Assembly: GCF_030010555.1 (NCBI RefSeq)
Contig: NZ_JASCQP010000021.1
Location: forward strand, 1 to 64,000
Source: Halomonas rhizosphaerae
GTDB lineage: Bacteria > Pseudomonadota > Gammaproteobacteria > Pseudomonadales > Halomonadaceae
Direction of reading: 5' to 3'
Length of the DNA: 64,000 nucleotides
The stretch's first letter is position 1; each line of letters starts with the position of its first letter. The notes under the pieces are model-generated. The model saw only the letters and a program-made list of their open reading frames with translations. It ran no database searches and was not told the DNA's origin. A program made the translations under genes and the position numbers. Shown here piece by piece: positions 19,103 through 29,022 of the stretch.

Positions 19103-19990
19103 ATGAGCATGGAACTATCCCGTACCCGCCGCCACGCCCTTGCCTTTTCGGCCCTGCTGACGGGCCTCGCGTCGACGAGCACCCCGGCGAAGGACGGCCA
19201 GGAGCCGACCCTCTCCTATCCGCGGGTGGAGCCCTGCTCGCAGCGCTACTCGCCGGTGGCCACACCACAGCCGGACCTCGCCGCCGAGGATGCCCGGGAG
19301 GGCGTCCGCCAGGGCTTCGGCACCACCCGCGACTGGGGCGTCGACGACAACGTCGACCTGCTCGACGCCGGCGCCACGGGCCTCGACGAGCCCGGCCTGC
19401 GTGTCCACTACCCCGAGGGCACCTCCTCCCCCGGCGACGCGAAGGAGGGGGGCGCCGGCTTCTATGCCGACCCGGCGGGCCTGGACGGGGCCGAACGGGC
19501 CTGCCTGACCTATCAGGTGCGCTTCGAACCGGGGTTCGACTTCGTCAAGGGCGGGAAGCTGCCGGGCCTCTACGGCGGCGAGGCCCCCAGCGGCGGCGAC
19601 GAGGTCGACGGCGAGAGCGGCTTCTCGATGCGCTTCATGTGGCGCGAGGCCGGCCAGGGCGAGCTCTACGAATACGTGGCCAGCCAGGACGAGAAGTTCG
19701 GCGCCTCCGTAGGCCGTGGGCTGTGGAGCTTCCCCACCGGCGAGTGGGTCACCATCGAGCAGGAACTGGTGCTCAACACTCCGGGGGAGGCCGACGGCCT
19801 GGCCCGGGTGTGGATCAATGGCGTGCCGGTGCTCGAGCAGAGCGAGATCGTCTACCGCACCACCGAGGAAGTGACCATCGATGGCCTGATGTTCTCGACC
19901 TTCTTCGGCGGCAACGGCAAGGAATGGCGCACGCCCGTCGACCAGCATGCCGACTTCGCCGCCTTTCGCTTCTACGCCCCCTCGACCTGA
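19103..19990 (+). CDS. PL14-like polysaccharide lyase, secreted
   Basis: This is a 295-residue protein with a probable signal peptide (about 1-28). The body has the jelly-roll lyase pattern VKGGKLPGLYGG, GFSMRFMWR, SFPTGEWVTIEQELVLN, LARVWINGVPVLE and GLMFSTFFGGNG, as in PL14-type alginate/glucuronan lyases (the chlorovirus vAL-1 family). Catalytic residues cannot be assigned with certainty by eye. It lies 58 bp after the Alg44-like gene, with AAGGAGA before the ATG. In this operon it could trim or release the polymer in the periplasm. Confidence 0.75.
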   Translation: MSMELSRTRRHALAFSALLTGLASTSTPAKDGQEPTLSYPRVEPCSQRYSPVATPQPDLAAEDAREGVRQGFGTTRDWGVDDNVDLLDAGATGLDEPGLRVHYPEGTSSPGDAKEGGAGFYADPAGLDGAERACLTYQVRFEPGFDFVKGGKLPGLYGGEAPSGGDEVDGESGFSMRFMWREAGQGELYEYVASQDEKFGASVGRGLWSFPTGEWVTIEQELVLNTPGEADGLARVWINGVPVLEQSEIVYRTTEEVTIDGLMFSTFFGGNGKEWRTPVDQHADFAAFRFYAPST

Positions 19991-20028
19991 GCCGGGCGCG
20001 TCCCGTATCGACAAGGAGTCCCCCTGCC

Positions 20029-21276
20029 ATGCCCCATGCCCGTCCCCGACTGATCCATCGGCCGCTCAACACTGCCCTGGCCCTGCTGCTCGCCGGGCTG
20101 TCGAGCAGCGCGGGCGCCCAGGAGATCCTCACCCTCGAGGAGCGCGAGGCAATGGACCTCTCGGACTATCGCGTCACCGCCCCCGATGCGGGCTACTTCG
20201 ACGTGGCGGCACGCATGGAGGAACTCGCGTCCACCGACAATGCCATCCTGCTCCAGGAGATCGACGACCTCTCCCAGGGACCAAGCTGCCAGCAGATGAT
20301 GGCGTACGAGCCCATCACCACCCACCTGCGGGTCCCCGGCTACTACCCCAACCCGGAGGCATGGGAGCTCGCCTCGGAGCCGCTGTTCCAGTTCGAGGAC
20401 AACGTCTCGATGCTGGCCGGCAGCTTCGTCGCCAGCGGCGATGACTATTATGCCGAGTGCCTGGTCCGCTTCCTGGATCATTGGGCACAGCAGGAGGCCC
20501 TGACCGACTTCTATTACGACTCCCTCGAGCCCCAGGCCTGGTTCGCCACCGAGTCGATGATCTTCGCCGCCGCCATGGCCTATGCCAACGTGCGCCCCTT
20601 CGTCGAGGGCATGGAGGAGGAGCGTGAGCGCGTGGAGGCGTGGCTCAACGGCCTGGCCCACCAGCACGCCGACATCCCCGGCGGCGAGGGCAACAGCTGC
20701 TGCAACAACCACTTCTACCGCCGGGCGCTCTACGCCAGCATGGTCGGCGTGCTGACCGAGGATGACGAGCTGTTCCGCTTCGGGGTCAGCGCCATCCATG
20801 CCGCCCTGCACGACATGACCCAGGAAGGCGCCTTCCCGCTTGAGGTCTCCCGGGGGCGTCGCGCCACCCACTACCAGAACTATGGCCTGCTCTACCTGAT
20901 CACCAACATGCAGGTCATCGCGCGGCAGGGCTACGACATCTTCGAGCTGGAGATCGACGGCCACACCATCCATGACGCCATCGACTTCCTGTTCGCGATC
21001 CTCGACGATCCGGCCGCCCTCGGCGACTACGCCCCCCTCGAGCAGTACACCGGCTTCCTCAAGGATCCCCAGTACTTCACCTGGATGGAGGTCTATCTCG
21101 AACGCTTCGACGATCCCCGCGTCGAGGACTTCATCCGCCGGGTACGCCCTCTCTACAACCGCAGTGCCGGCGGCTACATGACCCTCTACTTCATGGATCC
21201 CCAGGCACAGCAGCATGTCGTCCTCGACGAGGAGAAGCAGGAGACCACCGCCTTCAAGGGGCTGGGTCAGGAGTGA
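20029..21276 (+). CDS. AlgL-like polysaccharide lyase (PL5/alginate lyase superfamily)
   Basis: This is a 415-residue periplasmic protein with a signal peptide ending SSSAGA (cleavage after about 30) and an alpha-toroid lyase domain. NNHFY places Asn227 and His228, and SRGRRATHYQNYGL places Arg278 and Tyr285, with the Arg-to-Tyr spacing of 7 seen in PL5 lyase A1-III (Arg239/Tyr246), so the catalytic set looks intact. AlgL clears polymer from the periplasm during alginate export; some PL5 enzymes, such as Stenotrophomonas Smlt1473, also cut poly-glucuronate. It follows the PL14-like gene after 38 bp, with AAGGAG upstream. Confidence 0.82.
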   Translation: MPHARPRLIHRPLNTALALLLAGLSSSAGAQEILTLEEREAMDLSDYRVTAPDAGYFDVAARMEELASTDNAILLQEIDDLSQGPSCQQMMAYEPITTHLRVPGYYPNPEAWELASEPLFQFEDNVSMLAGSFVASGDDYYAECLVRFLDHWAQQEALTDFYYDSLEPQAWFATESMIFAAAMAYANVRPFVEGMEEERERVEAWLNGLAHQHADIPGGEGNSCCNNHFYRRALYASMVGVLTEDDELFRFGVSAIHAALHDMTQEGAFPLEVSRGRRATHYQNYGLLYLITNMQVIARQGYDIFELEIDGHTIHDAIDFLFAILDDPAALGDYAPLEQYTGFLKDPQYFTWMEVYLERFDDPRVEDFIRRVRPLYNRSAGGYMTLYFMDPQAQQHVVLDEEKQETTAFKGLGQE

Positions 21277-21283
21277 TGCCCCG

Positions 21284-23935
21284 ATGTCAGCCGTCATTCA
21301 CCGATCACCGCGAGGCCCGAACACCATGAACACTACCCCTACCGACCTCACTGTCCTCCCGCATGCCAGTGGGCTGCGCCTGATGGCCTCGGCCGGCCTG
21401 CTGGTGCTGCTCGCGGGGTGCGCCACGACCGACAGCGCCCCCCAGGCCACCTCGCCCCTGCCCGAGCGCTACCAGGCCTGGTTCGAGGACGGCCAGCCGC
21501 GCAACCTCGAGTGGATGCACAAGCAGACCGTCGAGAAGGCCGACGAGGCGGCGGCCGCCGGCAACCCACGAGAGGCGATCCGGCTGCTCACCTCCCTGAC
21601 CGATCAGGGCTTTCCCCAGGCGCACTACGAACTGGGCAAGCTCTACGACCAGGGCGAGGCCATGGAGCGAGACCCGGCCCGCGCGGCCGAGCACTACGCC
21701 CGGGCGGTGCGCACCCCCTCCTACGTTCGCGGCCATGCCGCGCTCAACCTGGCGAAGCTCTATCGCGAGGGAGACGGCGTCGAGCGCAACGACCTGCTAG
21801 CCTACCACCTGCTGCGCCTGGCCCTTGAGGAGGAGGTGGACCGCGACGAGCGGGTAATGCTGGCCGAGCTGCTGCGGGAAGGCGGCGACGGGGTGTCGGC
21901 CGACCCCGAACAGGCGGCCAGGCTCTATGCCATCGAGGCCGAGCAGGGCCAGGAGGAGGCGCTCAGGGCGCTGGCCGAAGCCCATGCCCCCGGCGGCTGG
22001 CTCGACGAGAGGCCCGAACGCGCCATGGACCACGCCCAGCGCTACGCCGAGGCGCTGCAGAAGCGCGCCGCGGCCGGCGAGACCGATGCCATGCGCCGCC
22101 TGGCGGGCCTGCATGCCCCCGACGGCCTGCTCGGCGACCAGCCCGAGCAGCGCCTGCACTGGCTGCGCCAGGCGGCCGAGGCCGGTGACGAGGATGCGCT
22201 GGGCAATGCCGGGGGCGCCCTGCTGGACGCCGGAGAGACCCGGCAAGGCATCGCGATGCTCGAGGAGGCAGCCAGGAACGGCGATGTCGATGCCATGACC
22301 AAGCTGGGCGGGTTCCTGGTCGACCGCCGCCCCGGCGAGGCGCGTCAATGGCTGACCCGGGCCGCGGAACAGGGCTCCACGGATGCCCGGGTACACCTGG
22401 GCCGCCTGCTGATCGAGGGCGAGGATCCCCGCCGCGGCGTGGCCCAGCTCGAGGAGGCAGCGGCGCAGGACCATCCCCTGGCCCTCGCCTCGCTGGGCGA
22501 CTTCTACATGAATGACGAGCTCTCCCCCAGCCAGCCCTTCATCGCCGTCGACTATCTCGAACGCGCCCATGAACTGGGCCATCCCTGGGCCACCCAGCAG
22601 CTGGGCGAGGCCTATCTGAGGGGCCGCGGGGTGACCGCCGATCCCCGGCGGGCCGAGACGCTGCTGCGCCAGGCGGCCGACCAGGGGCAGAGCGGCGCCC
22701 TGGGGCTGCTCGGCCAGGCCTATCTGGAGGGCGAGACACTGCCGCTCCACCCCAGCCGTGGCGAGCAGCTGCTGCAGGCGGCGGCAGACGCCGGCGAGAC
22801 CTCCGCGATGACCGCGCTTGGCGAGGCCTATCTGGAGGGCCCGCTCGAAGCCCGGCCGGAGCGGGGCGTGCAACTGCTGCAGCAGGCCGCGCAGCAGGGC
22901 GACAGCTACGCCATGGTGGTGCTCGGCCGTGCCTACCGCAAGGGCGAGGGCGGCCTCCCCCGGGACCTGGACAAGGCCAGCCAATGGCTGACCCGTGCCC
23001 GGGAGGCGGGCCACGACGCCGCCGACGAGGCGATGACCCGCGTCAACCGCGACCGCGGGGCCCAGGGCGACATCCGGGCCCTGATCGAGGCCGCCGAGGA
23101 TGGTCACCCCGGCGCCATGGCCGACCTGGGGCGCGCCTTCCTCGAGGGCCAGGGCGTGCAGCAGAACCGCGAGCACGCCCGGAACTGGCTCACCCGCGCC
23201 GCCAATGCCGGCCACAACGGGGCCCGGGCGGAGCTCGGCGAGATGCTCCTCGACAGCGACCCTGAGCGGGCCATGACGCTGCTGCGCACCGCCGCCGATG
23301 CCGGGAACCAGGGGGCCCGGCTGACCCTGGGACGCGCTTACCTGGAGGGCGAGCATGTCGCCGCCGACCCCGAGCAGGGCATCGCCTACCTGCGCCCCTC
23401 GGCCGAGGCCGGCAACCCCTATGCCGCCCAACTGCTGGGCCAGGCCTACCTGGCCGGCAATGGCGTCGAGGCCGACCCCCAGAAGGCCGAGCAGTGGCTG
23501 AACCGCGCCGTGGAGAGCGGCGACCTCTCCGCCCGCGCCAGTCTGGGCCGCGTGCTGCTGCGCGGCGAGAACGGCGTGCCCCGCGACGGCGAACGCGGCC
23601 GGGGCCTGCTCGAGGAGGCCGCCGACCAGGGCCACGCCGGGGCCATGGCCACCCTGGGACGGGAGTACATCCGCGGCGAGAACCTCGAGCAGGATGTCCG
23701 CCAGGGGGCCGACTACCTGCTGAAGGCGGCCGAGCAGGGCCACCCCAGCGCCCGCCTGGCGCTGGCCAAGGCCTATCTGGCGGCCAACGGACTGGAGAAC
23801 GCCAGCCGCGAACAGGCCCTGGTGTGGCTGGATGGCGTGATGGAGGGCGACAGCGGCATGGCGCTGGAGACCCTCCACGAGCTGCTCTCCGACGAGAGTG
23901 CCGCCGAGGCCCTGAAGGTGGCCGCGGCGGACTGA
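21284..23935 (+). CDS. Giant Sel1-repeat (AlgK-like) outer-membrane lipoprotein
   Basis: This predicted lipoprotein of about 883 residues is made almost wholly of about 20 Sel1/TPR-like helical repeats (patterns such as A..LG.AYLEG, then A..WL..AA..G). The lipobox LLAGC is near residue 48 from this start. AlgK, the alginate scaffold lipoprotein, is about 475 residues with about 10 repeats, so this is nearly double. The start at 21284 has AGGAG 10 bases upstream, overlapping the end of the lyase gene; ATGs at 21326 or 21383 would give a more usual signal length. It probably bridges the periplasmic and outer-membrane parts of the export machine. Confidence 0.85.
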   Translation: MSAVIHRSPRGPNTMNTTPTDLTVLPHASGLRLMASAGLLVLLAGCATTDSAPQATSPLPERYQAWFEDGQPRNLEWMHKQTVEKADEAAAAGNPREAIRLLTSLTDQGFPQAHYELGKLYDQGEAMERDPARAAEHYARAVRTPSYVRGHAALNLAKLYREGDGVERNDLLAYHLLRLALEEEVDRDERVMLAELLREGGDGVSADPEQAARLYAIEAEQGQEEALRALAEAHAPGGWLDERPERAMDHAQRYAEALQKRAAAGETDAMRRLAGLHAPDGLLGDQPEQRLHWLRQAAEAGDEDALGNAGGALLDAGETRQGIAMLEEAARNGDVDAMTKLGGFLVDRRPGEARQWLTRAAEQGSTDARVHLGRLLIEGEDPRRGVAQLEEAAAQDHPLALASLGDFYMNDELSPSQPFIAVDYLERAHELGHPWATQQLGEAYLRGRGVTADPRRAETLLRQAADQGQSGALGLLGQAYLEGETLPLHPSRGEQLLQAAADAGETSAMTALGEAYLEGPLEARPERGVQLLQQAAQQGDSYAMVVLGRAYRKGEGGLPRDLDKASQWLTRAREAGHDAADEAMTRVNRDRGAQGDIRALIEAAEDGHPGAMADLGRAFLEGQGVQQNREHARNWLTRAANAGHNGARAELGEMLLDSDPERAMTLLRTAADAGNQGARLTLGRAYLEGEHVAADPEQGIAYLRPSAEAGNPYAAQLLGQAYLAGNGVEADPQKAEQWLNRAVESGDLSARASLGRVLLRGENGVPRDGERGRGLLEEAADQGHAGAMATLGREYIRGENLEQDVRQGADYLLKAAEQGHPSARLALAKAYLAANGLENASREQALVWLDGVMEGDSGMALETLHELLSDESAAEALKVAAAD

Positions 23936-23953
23936 CCCGCTGCCGCTGCCCGC

Positions 23954-23994
23954 AACGCGAAGGCCGGCCCCCGAGGGGGCCGGCCTTCGCGTTT
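23954..23994. terminator. Perfect 19-bp bidirectional hairpin
   Basis: A perfect inverted repeat (23954-23972 with 23975-23993) lies between the convergent Sel1-lipoprotein and purA genes, flanked by AA on one side and TTT on the other. It is the likely end of the exopolysaccharide operon and of purA transcription. Confidence 0.85.
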
Positions 23995-24015
23995 GCCGGA
24001 CATGCGATGCGGCGG

Positions 24016-25383
<1,368 letters not shown>

Positions 25384-26580
25384 TCAGGCCCGGTCCTGTG
25401 AAGTCTCCAGGAGGCGTGGCTCCCAGCGACCATCGATATGTTCCAGCCGGCGATCGCAGCGGTGTTCCGCCGGGCCGGTACGCTGTCCGGGCAGCGCCTG
25501 GACGACCCGTTCGCCCCGCTGGCGAAGAGCCTGCAGGACCTCGGCCAGCCCCTCCCCTTCGGCCGGGGCCCAGATGCCGTCCGGTTCGGGCTCCGCGGGG
25601 GCCAGGGTGGCCAACAGCTTGAGGTCCATGGAGAAGCCGGTGGCCGGCCGGGCGCGGCCGAAGGCGCGGCCGGTGTCGTCGTAGCGCCCTCCCTTGGCCA
25701 GCGCCTGGCCGTAGTGCGGCACGTAGGCGGCGAACATCATGCCGGTGTGGTACTGGTAGCCCCGCAGCTCGGCCAGGTCGAAGTAGGGTTCGACCCCGGG
25801 GTACTCGGCGAGCACCCCGTCGACCATGGCGCGCAGCTGGTCCAGCGCCGCGCCCACGGGCTGCGGGGCCTCCTCGAAGGCCTCACGGGCCGCCTCCAGC
25901 ACCTCGAGCCCACCGTGCAGGTCGCCCAGGGCGCGAAACATCGCCGCCAGCCCCGGATCGCGCACGCTCTCCTCGACCCGCGCCGCCAGCTCGCCCGGCG
26001 ACTTGAGGGCCAGGGCGGCGAACATCGCGCGCTCCTGGTCGGCGTCGAGCCCCGCGGCCTGCACCAGGCTACGGTAGATGCCGATATGGCCTAGCGCCAG
26101 ATGGATCTCCGTCGCTCCGGCGGTCTCGAGGCTCGCCAGGGCCAGGCGCAGGATCTCCAGGTCGGCCTCCAGGCCGGCGTGGCCGAACAGCTCCACACCG
26201 ACCTGCACCGGGCTGCGACCGCCCTGATGCTGGTCGGCCTTGGCACGCAGCACGTTGGTGCAGTAGCAGAGCCGCACCGGCCCCTGGCGGCGCAGGGAGT
26301 GGGCATCCATGCGCGCCACCTGGGGCGTGACATCGGCGCTCACGCCCATCATGCGGCCGGTCATCTGATCGGTCAGCTTGAAGGTCTGCAGATCGAGGTC
26401 GGTACCGGTGCCGGTGAGCAGGGAGTCCAGGAACTCCACCGGCGGGGGCATCACCTGGTCGTAGCCCCAGCGGTGGTAGAGGTCGAGCAACGCACGGCGC
26501 AGCTCCTCCATGCGACTGGCCTGGGGCGGCAGTACCTCGTCCATGCCGTCGGGGAGCAGCCAGCGGTCAGCGATGGTCAT
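25384..26580 (-). CDS. hisZ: ATP phosphoribosyltransferase regulatory subunit
   Basis: This 398-residue class II synthetase-like paralogue of HisRS forms the HisZ4-HisG4 enzyme that starts histidine synthesis. It shows WLLPDGMDEVLPPQA at the N terminus, FKLTDQMTGRMMGVSADVTPQVARMD (motif 2 region) and a degenerate C-terminal part without the tRNA-binding domain. Its presence implies a short-form HisG elsewhere. The start at 26580 is chosen because AGGA lies 8 bases upstream; an ATG 9 bases earlier is too close to that site. A terminator separates it from hflC. Confidence 0.93.
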   Translation of the reverse strand: MTIADRWLLPDGMDEVLPPQASRMEELRRALLDLYHRWGYDQVMPPPVEFLDSLLTGTGTDLDLQTFKLTDQMTGRMMGVSADVTPQVARMDAHSLRRQGPVRLCYCTNVLRAKADQHQGGRSPVQVGVELFGHAGLEADLEILRLALASLETAGATEIHLALGHIGIYRSLVQAAGLDADQERAMFAALALKSPGELAARVEESVRDPGLAAMFRALGDLHGGLEVLEAAREAFEEAPQPVGAALDQLRAMVDGVLAEYPGVEPYFDLAELRGYQYHTGMMFAAYVPHYGQALAKGGRYDDTGRAFGRARPATGFSMDLKLLATLAPAEPEPDGIWAPAEGEGLAEVLQALRQRGERVVQALPGQRTGPAEHRCDRRLEHIDGRWEPRLLETSQDRA

Positions 26581-26674
26581 GTCGTTCATCCTGCAAGACG
26601 ATGGTTGGCCTGCGGCGATGCCCGAGTCGCGCGAGGTGTGCTGGCGAACGGGAGCGCCGGGAATGGAGAGGCCA

Positions 26675-26700
26675 CAAAAAAACCGGGCCACGCCCGGTTC
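26675..26700 (-). terminator. Rho-independent terminator after hflC
   Basis: Reading the minus strand, AACCGGGC, GTG, GCCCGGTT form an 8-bp stem (26681-26699) followed directly by a run of T. It should end the nnr-to-hflC transcript before hisZ. A second perfect GC-rich 11-bp hairpin (26739-26764) lies just behind the hflC stop codon. Confidence 0.8.
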
Positions 26701-26738
26701 AAGGATTCTACCACGTTTGCGGACCGGTTGAACCCCGG

Positions 26739-26764
26739 CCGGCGGGCGGCGCACCGCCCGCCGG
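26739..26764. other. GC-rich perfect hairpin downstream of hflC
   Basis: CCGGCGGGCGG (26739-26749) and CCGCCCGCCGG (26754-26764) form an 11-bp stem with a 4-base loop immediately after the hflC stop. There is no T run, so it is more likely a 3' stabiliser or an aid to the terminator that follows than a terminator alone. Confidence 0.5.
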
Positions 26765-26770
26765 GGGGCG

Positions 26771-27655
26771 TCACTCTTCGCCCGCGCCCTGAGGGCTCTT
26801 GAGGTACTGGAAGAAGTCGCTGGAGGGGTCCAGCACAAGCATGTTGTCGTCACCCTCGAAGCTGTCGCGATAGGCGTTGAGGCTGCGCCAGAAGCTGAAG
26901 AATTCCTCGTCCTTGCCGTAGGCCTCGGAGAAGATCGCCGCGGCTTCGGCGTCACCCTCACCGCGCAGGGTCTCGGAGCGGGCACGGGCCTGGGCCAGCA
27001 GCACCTGGCGGCGGCGGTCGGCGTTGGCGCGGATGCGCTCGGCCTCCTCCTGGCCCTGGGCACGCCATTCACGGGCCTCGCGCTCACGCTCGGAGCGCAT
27101 GCGCTCGTAGACCGCCGAGGAGACATCCTCGGGCAGGTCGATACGCTTGACCCGGATGTCGCGAACCGCCACGCCAAGCTCCTCGCGCATCAGCTCGTCG
27201 AGGTCCTCGGTGGGGCCGGTCATCAGGTCATCGCGGCGTTCGGCGATGATCTGCTGCAGGTTCAGGCGGCCGAACTCGTTACGCAGGCTCTCGTCGACCC
27301 GCGGCTGGATCAGTCGACTGGCCATCAGTTCGTCGCCCGCCGTGGCCTCGTAGTAACGGGTCGGATTGACCACCTGCCACTGGACGTAGGAGTCGACGAT
27401 TACCGCCTTCTGTTCCAGGGTCAGGTAACGGCTGGGGTCGGTATCCAGCGTCAGCAGGCGAGTATCGAAGGTACGCACCGTCTGGGTGATCGGCACCTTG
27501 AAGTGCAGCCCGGGCTGGATGTTCTCCTCGATGACCTCGCCGAAGCGCAACTTGACCGCGCGCTCGGTCTCGTCGACCACGTAAAGGCTGTTGCTGGCAA
27601 GCCAGGCCACGGCGGCCAGGCCACCGACGATGAGCAGGGAACGATTATTGATCAT
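26771..27655 (-). CDS. hflC: HflC, FtsH protease modulator
   Basis: This 294-residue SPFH/prohibitin-family protein has one N-terminal membrane segment (about 7-23), a band-7 domain (VVDETERAVKLRFG, GLHFKVPI) and a long coiled-coil rich in Arg and Glu (about 185-250). With HflK it forms the large periplasm-facing cage around FtsH that limits proteolysis of membrane substrates. The ATG abuts the hflK stop (TAAATG), indicating translational coupling. Confidence 0.97.
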   Translation of the reverse strand: MINNRSLLIVGGLAAVAWLASNSLYVVDETERAVKLRFGEVIEENIQPGLHFKVPITQTVRTFDTRLLTLDTDPSRYLTLEQKAVIVDSYVQWQVVNPTRYYEATAGDELMASRLIQPRVDESLRNEFGRLNLQQIIAERRDDLMTGPTEDLDELMREELGVAVRDIRVKRIDLPEDVSSAVYERMRSEREREAREWRAQGQEEAERIRANADRRRQVLLAQARARSETLRGEGDAEAAAIFSEAYGKDEEFFSFWRSLNAYRDSFEGDDNMLVLDPSSDFFQYLKSPQGAGEE

Positions 27656-28870
27656 TTAGCGGCCCTCCCTGCGGATTCCACTGTTGCTGCTGTTGCTGCT
27701 GCTCGACGACTGGCTGGAGCGCATGCGCTCGAGCACGCGGGGATCCAGCTCGCCCTCCTCGCCTTCTCTGGCCTCCCTGCCGGCACTGCCGCCGCCGGGG
27801 CGCTGATCGAGGGGCAGGTACAACAGCGGGCTGTCGTCGGCCACATCGACCATGACCTTCGAGGTATTGGTAAACACCTCGCTGATGGCGTCGAGGTAGA
27901 GGCGCTCGCGCATGATCGACGGGTTATCCTCGTACTGGCCGAGCAGCGCGTTGAAGCGGCTGGCCTGGCCCCCGGCCTCGGCGACCACGGATTCGCGATA
28001 GCCCTGGCCCTGCTCGACGAGACGCTGGGCCTGGCCCTGGGCCTCGGGGATGATGGAGTTGGCGTAGGCGATGCCCTGGTTGATGGTGCGCTGGCGGTCC
28101 TCGCGGGCCCGGATGACGTCGTCGAAGGCATCCTGCACCGCATCGGGCGGCGCCGTGGACTCGACGTTGAGCGTCTGCAGCAGGATCCCGGTGCCGTAGC
28201 TGTCCAGGTAGGACTGCAGGCGACTGGCCACCGAGCTGCCGAGGATCTCGCGACCGGACGTCAGGATGTCGATCATGTCGGTTCCGCCGACCACGTGGCG
28301 CAACGCCGAGTCAAGGGCGTTCTCGAGGCTGAGCTCGGGGTCGCGAACGTTGAGCACGTAGCTACGGGGGTCGGCAACCTGATACTGGGCCGACATCTCG
28401 ACGGAGACGATGTTCTCGTCCTGGGTCAGCATCGACTGGGTCTGGGTGACCGAGCGTACACGGGTCACGTTGACCATCCGCACGTCATCGATCAGCGGAG
28501 GGTGCCACTGCAGACCGGGCGTGACGACCTCCTGGAACTCGCCGAAGCGCAGCACCACCCCGCGCTCGGACTGGTCGACCAGATAGAAGCCGGAGGCCGC
28601 CCAGATGGCCAGGGCGACCACGATCAGCAGGCCCGGCAGGGTGAAGGCGTTGCGCGGCTTGCCACCGCCGCCCTTGCCGCCGGAGCCGCCCTTCTTGCCC
28701 CCACGGCCACCCAGCATGCTGTTGAGCTTGTCCTGAAACTTCTTCAGGGCCTCGTCGAGGTCGGGCGGCCCCTGATTGCCGCCGCCCTTGCCCCCGCCGC
28801 CACTGCCACCGCGGCCACCCCCGCTCCAGGGGTCGTGCTGGTTGCCACCACCAGGCTCATTCCAGGCCAT
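27656..28870 (-). CDS. hflK: HflK, FtsH protease modulator
   Basis: This 404-residue partner of HflC has a Gly/Pro-rich cytoplasmic N terminus (about 1-70), a membrane helix (about 79-95) and a band-7 domain (LVDQSERGVVLRFGEFQEV, GLQWHPPLID), then a coiled coil with RLVEQGQGYRE. The Gly-rich start (MAWNEPGGGN) is typical of the family. It sits in the conserved hfq-hflX-hflK-hflC order. Confidence 0.97.
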   Translation of the reverse strand: MAWNEPGGGNQHDPWSGGGRGGSGGGGKGGGNQGPPDLDEALKKFQDKLNSMLGGRGGKKGGSGGKGGGGKPRNAFTLPGLLIVVALAIWAASGFYLVDQSERGVVLRFGEFQEVVTPGLQWHPPLIDDVRMVNVTRVRSVTQTQSMLTQDENIVSVEMSAQYQVADPRSYVLNVRDPELSLENALDSALRHVVGGTDMIDILTSGREILGSSVASRLQSYLDSYGTGILLQTLNVESTAPPDAVQDAFDDVIRAREDRQRTINQGIAYANSIIPEAQGQAQRLVEQGQGYRESVVAEAGGQASRFNALLGQYEDNPSIMRERLYLDAISEVFTNTSKVMVDVADDSPLLYLPLDQRPGGGSAGREAREGEEGELDPRVLERMRSSQSSSSSNSSNSGIRREGR

Positions 28871-29022
28871 ACGTCGTCTCCACTATGCGTTGCATCCCGC
28901 CACCAGGCGTGCCGGCGACGGACATCGGTTGCGATCCTGCGGGTATCGCCCGGCGCAGCCCGGCGTCCCTGTCATCGTGTTGTGGCTGCTGGCCTGCCCG
29001 CCAGCGGACCGGCCTCCTCGCG

